Positions 31,922 to 43,296 of a stretch of DNA of 64,000 bases are shown one piece after another. Both the position numbers and the translations under genes were made by a program. Under the pieces are notes generated by a model, which saw nothing but the letters and a program-made list of their open reading frames with translations, had not been told where the DNA came from and did not search any database. Where the stretch lies: contig CM043698.1 of the NCBI GenBank assembly GCA_023935145.1, forward strand, positions 85,783,001 through 85,847,000, given 5' to 3'. Within the stretch, counting starts at the first letter, position 1; each line of letters starts with the position of its first letter. Source of the stretch: Bretschneidera sinensis (lineage: Eukaryota; Streptophyta; Magnoliopsida; Brassicales; Akaniaceae).

Positions 31922-33240
31922 CACCCTCAAACTTAAATATTGCTAGTCCCTTAGCAATACGAAATTAAAACTAAATAAAAAAAACAACAAAGATAAATTC
32001 AGCATTCATGTTTTATTTAAAAACTTGGGTTGCACAGAAAACCATGATGATAGTTCATGAGTAAGCTTATAATAAAAACACATTTTTGCAATAAATAAGG
32101 ATTTTAAAAGTTCATGTTACTTACACAAGGCTAGTTTAAGGCATCACAAGTTGACTTAGTGTATGTGGTGGATTAGCACATAAAAGATGGAACTTCCAAA
32201 TATTTCTAATGTATAGTGTTTTGGTGTCCAAACCTTCATCGAATTCCTTGTTAGACGAAACAAAAATGGCATAGTTTTTACTTCTTTTTTTTTCTTTCAT
32301 CATAAGATCTTTGCCACGTTGAGTTCCATTAAGCTTTCTAATTGACCCTTGTAACGAGTGTTTAGCCAATGACTCCCAAACCAGATGGTTCTAGGGCATT
32401 AGGTGTGAAGACACCCCTAAGGACTTATTAACTCGAGTAAAAAAGGCTACGAAACTAATAGGTCTTAATGCTTCCAAGCAAAAATCCTCACCTTTTGACG
32501 TGAACACTCACTGCTTACTGAAGCAAGAGGTCCAGTTACTCAGCGAAAATTTTTATGATCATTAAATGCTTAATCCCTACCTTTTGACGTGAACACTCAA
32601 TGCTTACTGAGGCAAGAGGTCCAGTTACTCAGCGGAAATTTTATTTAATGATCATTAGGAGCATTTTATTTTTTCTTTTTGCATGATGGACATCTTTCTC
32701 TTTATTTGTCTATGCCAAAGTGTTTATCTAACAAGTTATTTGATTACGGTTAAGTCATGGAAACATATATATTAAAATTACATGTCATAACCCACACAAA
32801 TGCGTGTTAATGTGCTCGTGTCAGATCTGGATCAAACTTGTGAATTGTTAAGTACCTTAAGGTAGGTAACTAATTTTTAAAATTCTTATTACTAGGCTAT
32901 GTGTTCTAGATTTTAAGATTACTAATGAAGTTTTACCATAATATTTGTTGTAAACAACAAATATATATTTTTTTACATTAAATATGAATGTGTATTTATC
33001 TAAAAAAAACTGGGACAAAGTGTGTGAATGTGTCTCCCATACCCCAAATTATACATTGTCCCCAGTGTGTGAATAACATGGAAAGATCTGACATGGGAGA
33101 TGGAGAACTAGCTAGGTCGGCATGGCTCATAGCATACCCCCAAACTTGAACGGATGCACACATTGTCCCTAAAAAAGAAAAACTAACGTAATACGGGAAA
33201 ACAAGAAGTACTAAAAATAAATACGTAAAACAATAAAAAT
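31922..33240 (-). other. 3' internal non-coding region of the Athila derivative
   Basis: Begins next to the LTR with a purine-rich tract (minus strand TTTGAGGGTG). No convincing coding frame. Contains an 89-bp direct duplication at 32491-32668. Athila elements normally have a long non-coding stretch before the 3' LTR. Confidence 0.7.
32491..32668. repeat. 89-bp tandem duplication
   Basis: CCTTTTGACGTGAACACTCA starts at 32491 and again at 32580. Both copies run through GAGGTCCAGTTACTCAGCG to an ATGATCATTA-like end, with a few differences. Confidence 0.85.
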
Positions 33241-33305
33241 AAAAGGATAAGCTGTGGGGTGCCTCCCATGAGTGCTAAGTTTAACGTCTTCAGTCGGACC
33301 AAGCC

Positions 33306-34215
33306 TTATTTTTCCCCAAAACTAAGATTGGCAGCAACTAGCACAGGTAGTTTCTTATTCTCTCCCATATAAGCATAAGTCAAATGCTTCGACAATTGCT
33401 TCAACTCCAAATTTGGTACCTGGACAATAGAAGGAAAAAAAATAGTATTAGTAGGCACATGAGGTTCAAATGGATCGGTGTACTTACTTGGATGCTTTGG
33501 AGAAGCTTCTAGAAGGTGCACAGTTTCAATGATGTCATCAGTAACATCCTCAGATTTTGGCTCAACATCTGATCCTTTGAAACAATGGGTGAGGGTGGTC
33601 TCCAATGGATCAATGTGATGGACATGAAAAACTTGCTCAATAACACCTTACTGTTGTTCACTCAGCTCTGTAGCCAATTGCCCCACTTGTACTTCCAATC
33701 TTTGAATGGCTTGTTCATGCCTTGCAGTGGTTTGTCTTATCTCAGTCCGAAATTGCCTTTCCTCTGCCATAAACTGATCTTGTGAGGTCATCAATTGTTG
33801 TTGCTGAGTTGCCAACTGCATCATAAGACTCTCTAGGTCACTTTTCTTTGATTCAGGAACTGAGTAGGCTGCTTGTTGGGAGTTCCTTTGTTGCCATTGA
33901 AAGTTTAAGGCATTTTGATCGTTGCTCCATGAGAAGTTGGGGTGAGTCTGCCATCCAGGATTATAGGTATTTGCATATATATTGTAGTTATTTGGTCCCA
34001 CATTATTTGCTTGCTCTTGATCTGCAGATGAATACAAAGGGCAAGTGTAAGTAGTGTGATCAAAACGAGAACATGTGGCACATACCTAGAGTTGTTTGGC
34101 TCGTGGACTAGGTGAGATATTTTGAGTAGTCATAGCTTTTATAAGCATATCTAGCTTCCTCTCCATAGCAGCTAGATAATCATAACTAGCTTCTGCCATT
34201 GGTGCTTCTCCTTCA
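33306..34215 (-). pseudogene. Athila-type gag, C-terminal half
   Basis: Read leftward from about 34215: MAEASYDYLAAMERKLDML, a stop, then the CCHC knuckle CATCSRFDHTTYTC, then NIYANTYNPGWQTHPNFSW, which is the signature segment of Athila gag. It continues as a Gln/Glu-rich coiled-coil stretch (QLATQQQQL, RQTTARHEQAIQRLEVQ). After a stop at about 33648 comes an acidic region ending in LPVLVAANLSFGEK (33306). The N-terminal capsid block seen in the gag at 1-747 is absent. The protein could still bind RNA through the knuckle, but stops make translation as one piece unlikely. Confidence 0.82.
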
Positions 34216-34283
34216 AATGAATTAGTTAAAAAGCTTCAATGTAGCAGTTTCAGTACTGCTTCTCGGGTACTCTCTGGAGCTTT

Positions 34284-34361
34284 TGCACTCGAGCGCACCA
34301 AGAACAGCGCTCGATCGCACTGGGATTGCACTCGATCACACCAAGGAGTGCACTCGATCGC
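34284..34361. repeat. TCGA-cored dyad array in the leader
   Basis: Four copies of GCACTCGATCGCA-type motif with CGA core positions 34290, 34312, 34333, 34355 (steps 22, 21, 22). Here the array is between primer site and gag, in the transcribed leader, not in the LTR U3. Confidence 0.8.
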
Positions 34362-34520
34362 AATGAGGACAAAAACTCCTCCTCTGCACACCTGAAGAAA
34401 AACAGAAAACGAAAAGAAGGAATAAATCTGATTTTTGATAAAAATAAAAATAAAATGGAACAAAATAAAATAAAATAAAAAACCAACAAAAATAATTCCA
34501 AAAAGAAATTTAGCATAATC

Positions 34521-34536
34521 CCCGACAACGGCGCCA
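34521..34536 (-). promoter_or_regulatory. Primer-binding site, tRNA-Asp
   Basis: The minus strand reads TGGCGCCGTTGTCGGG, one change from the complement of the 3' end of plant tRNA-Asp, the primer commonly used by Athila elements. It lies six bases inside the 5' LTR. Confidence 0.88.
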
Positions 34537-34542
34537 AAAACT

Positions 34543-35733
34543 TGTTGGACGATTATCTACCTAAATAAATATGCAAATAATTGTACTTGTTTTACTTGCA
34601 AGGGCACAAAGTTAACTTAGTAGTATAGTGTGTGAATGCAAGATCATCTCCACAAGGATTGGTAAATTTTGATTTAGAATTAGTTTCACAAAAATAAAAT
34701 AAAAATAAGAGAAATAAATATTGAGTTGGAATTTAATAAAGATAAAGGCGTAGGGACTTGATATCCACCACTAATCATGCTATCACAATAAAACAGTATG
34801 CCAGTGCTTTACTCATGTCAGAATACCTAATGTTTGTCAACCTAAGGTCATAGTATCTACTCCTTAAGCAATTGATCTCCCTAAGCAACGAGTTAGGCAT
34901 GGTATCTACTCTAACTTTTTTATCTCTCAAGGGATTCAACATGGTGTATACTGAGTTGTTCCTTAAGAGAGCATACGATCTGTGGAAATCGACAACCACA
35001 CTGGACCTAGGGCATGGTATCTACTCCCGGTTTCCCATGTTGATTAACCCAAGAATCTGGCGTTGATATCTTTTGTTACTAATGTTAAACCCAGGACTCG
35101 GTCATCCAAATTGATTCAACTAACTAATCCATACCACGTACATACGTTGATCAGACACACACATATGAGGAATTTAAATAAAAACAGGTATTAATCAAGT
35201 CAAGCAACACAACGTAAATATCGCAAAGGCACCAATACTGAATTTATTTAGTAAACATAATTAGGGCTTCAACCAAGCCCTTACTAAAAGTTTAAGTACA
35301 CATAATAAAAATAAAGGAAAGAAGAAACCTGAGAGAAGAGTCGCCAATTCTCCTCCACAGTTTCCTTCTCCGATCTCCCGAAAAAAAATTAAACTAAAAA
35401 GAAGATACTGTTTCTGTGTTTTACAAGTCTATTTATAGGGTTCTAAGGACACTTAGAAACCCTAATTTCCAAAATAGGGCTTTAACCCTCCTTTCCAAAA
35501 TAGGAACTGCCGTTTTGATGTTTATTGATTCGTGTGCACTCGATCACACCAAGCACTACGCTCGATCCCAGTTCCAGTTTTGCTCTTTGAGTTCCAAAAT
35601 GTTTCCTTTCTTCCAAAAACCTATAAAAACACAGAAAACACAAAAATAAAGTAAAATGGAATAAAATACGCAAACTAAGAGCTTAACAAATGTAAATTAA
35701 GGGGTTTAAATATGAATATTTAAGCACTTATCA
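34543..35733 (-). mobile_element. 5' LTR of the Athila derivative
   Basis: 1191 bp. TATA (CTATAAATAG) at 35438-35429. Two dyads at 35535-35548 and about 35557-35570 (cores 22 bp apart), the first 97 bp upstream of TATA. Outer end followed by duplication GTAAT. Confidence 0.93.
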
Positions 35734-35738
35734 GTAAT

Positions 35739-36303
35739 ACCCTCACCAACAATACTTTTCATCGATGAATCCAAAATCTATCAGAGAAAATATTATCACC
35801 GATGGATTTTCCCTCGACGATTTTTTTCCGAAGAAATATTTTTCCTCGACTTTAATTAAAAATTAACTATCATCAAGGTAAATATTCCATCATTGATAAT
35901 GTTTGTAAAAAAATATTATCACCGAGACAATAATTCCCTCAATTATAATTTTTTATTTCCGGATCATATTTACCTCTGTGATAATTCTTTTAAAATAAAA
36001 AATATCATTACCTAGGGAATAATTCTGTCGGTGATAATATTTGTAAAATTAAAAGATTATCACCCAGTGATAATAATTTTTTTTAAAAGATTATCACCAA
36101 GGGAATTATTCCCTGGGTGATAATATTTTTTATTACATTTATTTTTTCATGTGTAAACCTGTTCCAAAATGCATCCATATTTAAATAATCACCTCATCAA
36201 GTACTAATGAAATTAATAAAAAATATTTAAAAAATAAAAATTAAATCGCTTTCAGCAATACAATATACGTAAATGTAATACAATATTTTGTATTAAAATC
36301 AAA
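35739..36303. mobile_element. CACTA subterminal region, continued
   Basis: Many short direct and inverted copies of TATTATCACCGA / TCGGTGATAAT (for example near 35792, 35915, 36031, 36058, 36085 and 36113). The pattern is that of a subterminal region where a CACTA transposase binds. It continues the element begun at 30625. Confidence 0.6.
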
Positions 36304-36372
36304 TCAAGGGTCCACTAGGTCTGTGCCATCATCATCTCGGGTCTTAGCATCATCCTCCAGAGTTGTAGGATC
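36304..36372 (-). other. Possible terminal exon of a CACTA gene
   Basis: The minus strand shows a pyrimidine-rich stretch ending TCTATAG, then 22 open codons (DPTTLEDDAKTRDDDGTDLVDP) and TGA. An acidic last exon next to a CACTA end would suit a transposon gene, but the piece is short and without other exons. This is inference only. Confidence 0.22.
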
Positions 36373-36504
36373 CTATAGAATAAAACAAAAAGCATAGATA
36401 TGTATTCATTACATACATTCATATATATACATATATATCAATGAATATGAAAATTAATAACTGTTAAAAGATTTAAACCTGTACTATTTAACCCAAACCG
36501 AAGC

Positions 36505-38060
36505 TAGAGATTCAAAATGGATTCTATTTGTCCTACGAGTCATGTTCGACTCCATGGACGTGTCAGTACCCTCGACTCATCCATTATATGAGTATTCTAA
36601 ATTTTTACCCTAAAAACCACTAAGTGTTCAACTTTATTAGACTAAAACGCACATATTTACTACTATGTCCATCCAAAATGGATTCTATTTGTTCCCACGA
36701 GTGATGTTTGACTCCACGGATGTGCTGGTACCCTCGGCTCGTCCACTACATGAGTATTTTACATTTTCGCTTGAAAACCGTTACGTATTTAACTTTCTTA
36801 GACTAAAACCCTCACTTTTGCAAATTTGGTCATCCGATATGGATTCCGTGTGTTCCCGCGAGTCACATTCAACTCCACGGATGTGTTAGGTGCCCTTGGG
36901 TCGTCCATTATAAGAGTATTTTATATTTTCGCCCTATAAACCGTTAACTGTTGAACTTTCATAGAACAAAACCCACACATTTGCTATTTTGGCCATCCAA
37001 AAAGGATTTTGTTCCAAAAAGGATTTTGTTTGTTCCCACGAAGCATGTTCAACTCCACGGACATGTTGGTAACCCCAACTAGTCCATTACACGAGGATTT
37101 TACATTTTTTCCCTGAAAAACACTAAATGTTAAAATTTATTAAACTAAAAAACACACATTTTCTAACCTAACCATCCAAAATGGATTCCGTTTGTTCCCA
37201 CGAGTCATTTTTAATTCCACGGATGTGCCGGTACCCTGGCTCATCCATTACACAAGTATTTTATATTTTCGTCCTGAAAAACTACTAAGTGTTGAACTTT
37301 ATTAAACTAAAACCCACACATTTTCTAATCAGGTCATTCGAAATGGATTTCGTTTGTTCCCTCGAGTTATGTTCGACTCCACGGATGTGTTGGTACTCCT
37401 AGCTCATCCATTACACGAGTGTTTTACATTTTTGCTCTGAAATCCGCTAAATGTTGAACGTTTTTAAAGTAAAACCCACACTTTTTCAAATCCAACCATC
37501 CAAAATAGATTTCGTTTGTTCCCATGAGTCACGTTTAACTCCATAGACATGTTTATACCCCTCGCTCGTCCATTACATGAGTATTTTACATTTTCAACCC
37601 AGAAACCTCTGCGTATTAAACTTTATTAGACTAAAACCCACAAATTTGCTAACCCAACCATCTGAAATGGATTTCGTTTGTTCTTATGAGTCAAGTTTGA
37701 CTCTACGAATGTGTTGGTACCCTAGGCTCATCCCTTACATGAGTATTTCAATTTTTGCCCTGAAAAACACTAAGCGTTGAAATTTACTAGATTAAAACCC
37801 ACACATTTTCTAATCCAGTCATCCAAAATGAATTCCGTTTGTTCCCACGAGTAACATCTAACTCCATGGACGTGTCGGTGCCCTCGACCCGTCCATTACA
37901 AGAGTATATTTTGCATTCTTACCCTGAAAAATTGTTTAGCATTGAACTTTATTAAATTGAAACCCACACTTTTACAAATATGGCCATCCAGAATGTATTC
38001 TGTTTGTTCCCATGGGTAATGTTTGACCCCAAAAATGGTCGAGTGTCCCCAACTTATCCT
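36505..38060. repeat. ~162-bp tandem repeat array, about 10 units
   Basis: Recurring block (T)CCAAAATGGATT..GTTTGTTCCCACGAG..GACTCCACGGA..TACCCTCG..CATTACA-GAGTATTTTACATTTT..TTGAACTTTATTAGACTAAAACCCACACATTT. Block starts: 36511, 36672, 36833, 36996, 37175, 37337, 37499, 37661, 37822, 37987. Steps are 161-165 bp, except 179 where a short internal duplication occurs near 37000. The units are diverged, so the array is old. It lies between CACTA subterminal sequence and a foldback. Confidence 0.92.
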
Positions 38061-38164
38061 AACCACTATGTGTTGAACTTCATTTAAATCAGTTTACTTA
38101 AAATGGGTGGTGCAGGTGGATCTGACTTATAAGGTGACACCCAAAAGTATTGTTTATTTTTGTT

Positions 38165-38464
38165 ACATCATGGAATTCATATGTTGCTACATCAAACAGG
38201 ACACACTCCTCTAGCCTTCTGTAACCATTCCCGGTCTTCAATCACTTGTTTTTCATTAGATTATCAAAGAACTCTACAAATAATTATTGATCTTGTGATT
38301 TTGACGATCAAGTGATTTTATGAAGTCAAAATCACAAGATCAGCCATTATTTGCGGAGTTATTTGATAATCTAATGAGAAGTAAGTGGTTAAAGACCAAA
38401 AACTATTACAGAAGGCTAAAAGAGTGTGTCTTGTTTGATGCAATAGCATATAAATATCATGATG
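38165..38464. repeat. Foldback (inverted repeat) of ~140-bp arms
   Basis: Arms 38165-38305 and 38325-38464 are reverse complements with a 19-base spacer (38306-38324). Near the centre the match is perfect (GATCTTGTGATTTTGAC / GTCAAAATCACAAGATC). Pairing weakens outward but can be followed to GACAC (about 38136) and GTGTC (about 38490). Direct-repeat-like flanks (CATTTAAA..GGGTGGTRCA..) lie on both sides. It fits a MITE-like foldback. Confidence 0.9.
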
Positions 38465-38575
38465 CAAAAATTTTGACCGCACTTTGCAGTGTCTCTTGAT
38501 GAGCTAGCTAAGTGTTAAAGTTTCATTTAAAATAGTTTTCTAATAGTGGGTGGTACATGTGGGGCTTGTAACACC

Positions 38576-39346
38576 TGTTACCTTAATTAGAATATTTGGA
38601 ACCGTGGAGTTACACTCTGAAGCATTCTTAGTGTGTGATTACGCCCAAAGTATAACGCGGTAGTTGTAGCACAACTTTGGGGTGTCGATTCCACTAGGAA
38701 AAGCGATCTATGAAGGAAAAGTGCAAACCTTAACACAAACGATAACAATCAAGTGAGAAAATATGAATTTTGATAATGAAGTAATTGTGAGAAAATAAAT
38801 TGAGAATTATAATAGAGAAACAACAAGGTTTTGGGAATCCTCCTTAGGTTCGTTGCCTTATTCCAATCTTGATTCAGTTGCTTTTATCTCGATTGCAAGT
38901 TTCACATCCCAAACAGGCAATTGGCAAATATTCAATCTAAGCATATATAAACCCTAATGTAAGTGATATGATTACTCTTAGTTTCGATTTAAGCATACAT
39001 AACCTATCCTATAAGATTGTCAAGAAACGACAATATATCTCATCGACAATATCGCAGTAATGGACAAACCTAAAAGATAAATTTGCCGGACTCAATTGCA
39101 TCTAACAATCTTGACATAAGAAGAGTATGACTAGACTTATATCAAAGATAAAGATATAATCACCAGACTGAGAGAAAATCTTCTAAAGATTAAAGAGTAA
39201 CCCATAACAATGTTTGACAATAAATACCAATTACAATTGAACCAACAAAGGAAAATAAAGAACAACTACACCTAGGGAATCATCCCTTCGCCTTGCTTGG
39301 AGATTAGTTCGCCATGGAACTCATGGTTGAACACTTTGTTGGAGGA
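38576..39346 (-). mobile_element. Athila 3' LTR, outer part
   Basis: Starts TGTTACCTTAATTAG, so the LTR would end in ..TAACA when read on the minus strand. It contains a GGGGTGTCGATTCCACTAGG segment, similar in place and character to the CCACAAGGATTGGT segment of the related LTR at 30743. The outer boundary is my best guess; no target duplication can be checked. Confidence 0.5.
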
Positions 39347-40322
39347 TGTTGGAAATCACCTTGACAAGATGCCCAGGTGGTGATCTTCCAAACACCCAAG
39401 TCTAGAATGACTTGTAGAAAGAATTGGAATCGAAAACAGGAACAGAAAATCAAAGAAAGAAAGAAGACAAGCAATTTGTTATTGAGGTTCGATAATGTGC
39501 CTACGTCTCCGTGAGTTCTTCCGAACTCTCTGCACTATCTCAAATGATTCTTACAAGTTATAGCAATCCCCTTAAAGAAACTCAAGTTCTTGAAGAAACC
39601 AAGAAGAGAAGAAAGAAGATTACAATGCTCTCTCTCTATACTACTCTCTCTTCTTTACAACCAGCCTCACTACAAAAAGTCCCTCTTGTGTTTATGTCTC
39701 TCACACAATTCTCTCTATATGTTTACAATTGATCTCACAATGTCACAAACTTGTGTTTTTGTATATATTCTATATGTGAAAAATGAGGCTAGGAGACCCC
39801 TTTTATAGCCACACACTTCTTGGTCATTCTTGTGAGCTAATCTTCACCCTTGGATCTTGATTACCACTTAATCTTGGCTCTCCATCACTCCTAAGTGGTT
39901 CTATACATTTTAATCTTGCAGTCATGCACCTAAGAGAAAGCTAAAGCAGGCTGTCTATGTGTGCTTTGGTGTGCCTAGCACCTAGGCGCTCAACAGGGGG
40001 CGTTATGGCCCTGGGCAGGGCACCTTTGCACACCTTCTGGATGCCATGGTGCTGGTGGGGAGTGCTTAGGTGCTGGTGCAGGTTAGGGAGACATCATTCT
40101 GGGCGTCAGGGCACTGGTGGAGGGCACTTAGGCGCACACTGATGCTGCAGCTGTGCGCAAGTGCACACACTAGTGCGCATGCCCTTCCCTTACTCCAAAT
40201 TGATGCACACACATGTGTGCAGTCTTCTAACTTACTGAGCTTTAATCTTACAACTTTGGTTTAGATTTTAACCATCTTTTGACCATGGTTGGATCTATAC
40301 AAACCTTAGACAAATTCTAACA
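39347..40322 (-). mobile_element. Tork B 3' LTR
   Basis: 976 bp, TGTTGGAAATCACC to ATTCTAACA. It carries a GC-rich tract (39960-40180) that includes about 45 bp not present in the partner LTR. Confidence 0.92.
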
Positions 40323-40639
40323 ATTTCTACCTTTGTCTAAGTGTTTAAACCTGAACCATTGTGCAGAAAGTTTCGGGATCCAAACTCATCTTGAGTCATC
40401 AATTAACCAACTCCAATCCTAAGTAGTCCAAGGCAATGATTGAACTTACTTAGAGGTAGAATTTTAGTACCCAAATCCGCAGGATTTTCTTCCGTGGCAA
40501 CCTTGTCCACATGGATGCATCATTTCGTAACATTTTCCCAAATGAAATGATACCGAACATCCATATGCTTTGTCCTCTCACAGAACACTGTATTTTTACA
40601 CAAGTGCAAGGCACTTTGACTATTAAAAAATTCCATAAC

Positions 40640-41946
40640 CTACTCCTTCAGTACCTTTAACTCTTCAAGCAACCCTTTGCACCACATATCCTCCTTAATG
40701 GCCTCCGTAGCCGCTATGTATTCAGCCTCGGTTGTTGAGAATGCTACCACTGGCTGCAATTGAGCCTTCCAATTTACATAACATCCGTTTAAGTTGAAGA
40801 AATAGGAGGTAATTGATCTTCTTTTATCCTGGTCTACTCCATAATTCGAATCAGCAAAACCCTCAAGGCAGATGGACTTACCTCTTTTCTCATACACCAG
40901 CCCTACTTCTGGGCTTCCCTTCAAATACCTCAGCAACCACTTCATCTCAAGCCAATGATCTTTTCCGAGATTACTCATAAACCTACTGAGAACACTCATT
41001 ACATGAGCAATGTCAGGTCTAGTGCTTACCATGGTGAACATAACAGAACCAACCGCACTAGAGTAAGGGACTTTCTCCATTTCTTTTTTCTCCGCCTCTG
41101 ATCTTGGACATTGATCGCTGGAGAACTTGAAATGACCAGCAAGGGGAACCTTCACTGGTTTGCTATCTTTCATAGAGAATTTAGATATTATCTTCTCTAT
41201 GTAAGAAGTTTGAGAGATCTTCAATCTGTTTCTCTCCCTTTCCAAGATGATACACATCCCAATGATCTTTTGTGCATGGCCAAGATCCTTTATCTCAAAC
41301 TCTTCACTGAGTTGAGGCTTCAATTTCTTTATCCTCTTCATGCTGCTCCTAACCAGCAACATGTTGTCAACATAAATGAGGATGATCACCACTTCCTCAA
41401 CCTTCTGCTTCTTATAGTACAAGCACGAATCATAGTAGCTCCTCATGAAACCCAAGCTGATTACAAAGGAATCAAACATCTTGTTCCATTGCCGAGGTGA
41501 TTGCTTTAGGCCATAGAGAGATTTTTTCAATTTGCACACTAACTCTCCCTGCCTTCCTTCCTCATAGCCTTCGGGTTGCCTCATGAAAATGGTCTCATCG
41601 AGCTCTCTATGTAAGAACGCTGTCTTCACATCCATTCGCTCAATTTCCCAATCAAATTAGACCACCAATACTAACATTATCTGAATCGTCTTGTACTTCA
41701 CAACCGGTGAGAAGATTTCGGTGAAATCTATGCCTTCTTTTTATGTGAACCCTTTCGCCACCAGCCTAGCTTTATACCAGCTTCATGCCCTGGAGTATTC
41801 CCTTCTTTGATCTTGTAGAGCCATCTATAATCCACAACTCTTTGTTTTTCAGGTTTGAGCACCAACTCCCAAGAGTTGTTCTTCATCAAAGAATCTATTT
41901 CTTCCTCCATAGCCAGCTGCCACTTTGACGAATCCTTATGGTCCAT
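40640..41946 (-). pseudogene. Tork B reverse transcriptase and RNase H
   Basis: RT start at 41946 (MDHKDSSKWQLAMEEEIDSL), a frameshifted gap near 41640-41730, then 331 open codons (41635-40640): MDVKTAFLHRELDE, GLKQSPRQWNKMF, and the active site LIYVDNMLLV, where the second catalytic aspartate is asparagine. RNase H follows (SICLEGFADSNYGVDQDKRRS with D-to-N, FSTTEAEYIAATEAIKE). The long open stretch looks healthy, but both polymerase and RNase H centres carry a damaging change. C-terminus about 331 codons, normal for the family. Confidence 0.9.
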
Positions 41947-42165
41947 GGCATCCGTGTAAGTTTTTGGTTCAACCTCTCATTCTCTCCAAGGAGCTGCTAC
42001 ATTAGCATTTGCAAACTTATATCTCAAGGGTGGTTTAACCACTCTCCTTCCCCGGTCTCTTGTGAGCTGGTAGTTATTTACTGCATCAACCTCTTCTTGT
42101 TCAGCCACTTCTTGAGTTTCTTGAGCTTGGTCTTCATCTAAGGGCTTTACCTAGTCCGAACCCTC

Positions 42166-43287
42166 TTACCTCCTTTGCGTTACCTGAACCGAGTTCTTCT
42201 TGATTCGATGCTCCACAACTTCCGGACTGGTTTGCTCACTAGCCCCTGCAGGGTTAGTTTTCTCTAAGTAGGGAAATAATAATTCATTAAAGATAACATC
42301 CCTACTTATGATTAGTTTTATGCCTTTATTTTCTAAGGACCACAACCTATATCCCTTAACCACATCACCATATCCTAGAAATACACATTTTCTAGATCTA
42401 GGGCCAAGTTTATCCTCATTTTGATGTGCATATGCAGCACAACCAAAAGTCCTAAGGTTGTTTAATTCAGGGGGTTTTCCACTCCACATCTCCATGGGAG
42501 TCTTGAGCTCTAAAGCTCTAGAGGGTGATCTATTTATCAAGTATGCAGCTGTAGCCACTTCTCCCCAAAAATGTTTTGGTAACCTGGATCCTATTAACAT
42601 GAACCTAACCTTCTCCATAAGGGTTCTATTCATTCTTTCAGCAACTCCATTTTGCTGGGGTGTTTTTACAACCGTCCTATGCCTTAGAATGCCATTTAAT
42701 TCACAAAATTTATCAAAATCATTATTGCAAAATTCTAAGCCAATATTGGTTCGTAAAACCTTAACTACCCTACCCGTTTGAGTTTCCAACAAGTTCTTCC
42801 ACACAACAAATTTATTCAAGGCATCAGATTTATTCTTAAGCAAATAAACCCACACTCTTCTTGAATAATCATCAATTAAAGACAGAAAGTAAAAATTACC
42901 TCCCTGTGTTGGTGTCCTAGCTGGTCCCCAAAGGTCCAAATGAATATAGTCAAGAATCCCTTTGGACTTGTGCACTCCGCTGTTGAAGCTGACCCGGTGT
43001 TGCTTCCCAAGAATGCAACTCTTATAGAAATCTAATTTTTTTACTTTGTCACCACCAAGTAGACCTTCTTTGCTAAGCACTTGTAGGCCCTTTTCGCTCA
43101 TGTGTCCCAAGCGAGTGTACCAAAGGGCTGCCTTGTCCATCTCAGCCATCAAGGTTGCTGCTTGATCATTGATTTCTGTCTCTCTGATCATCTCATAGAG
43201 TCCATCGTTTCTTGCTACCTGGATCACTACCAAAGATCCCTTGGCTACCTTGATCTTTCCTCCCTCTACTTTGCATGTATACCCCAT
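42166..43287 (-). pseudogene. Tork B integrase
   Basis: 373 open codons. Zinc region LWYTRLGHMSEKG..LDFYKSCILGKQHR: the first histidine and one cysteine of the HHCC set are both tyrosine. Core: LDLWGPARTPTQGG, then RTNIGLEF in place of the RTDNGLEF expected (copy A keeps KTDNGLEF), then QQNGVAERMNR. So the second catalytic aspartate is lost. C-terminal part NLRTFGCAAYAHQ, FLGYGDVVKGYRLW. A long open frame with dead chemistry: the mutations are substitutions, not breaks. Confidence 0.9.
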
Positions 43288-43296
43288 GGAATCCAG

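Larger units (their letters stand above)
30743..35733 (-). mobile_element. Non-autonomous Athila-type LTR element, complete
   Basis: 4991 bp, bounded by LTRs of 1179 bp (30743-31921) and 1191 bp (34543-35733) and by the 5-bp duplication GTAAT (30738-30742 and 35734-35738). A tRNA-Asp primer site lies at 34521-34536 and a polypurine tract at about 31922-31935. The internal 2.6 kb holds only the C-terminal half of gag: no protease, RT, RNase H or integrase. Movement would need enzymes from a related Athila element. The LTR pair is closely alike, so insertion looks younger than the surrounding CACTA. Confidence 0.92.
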
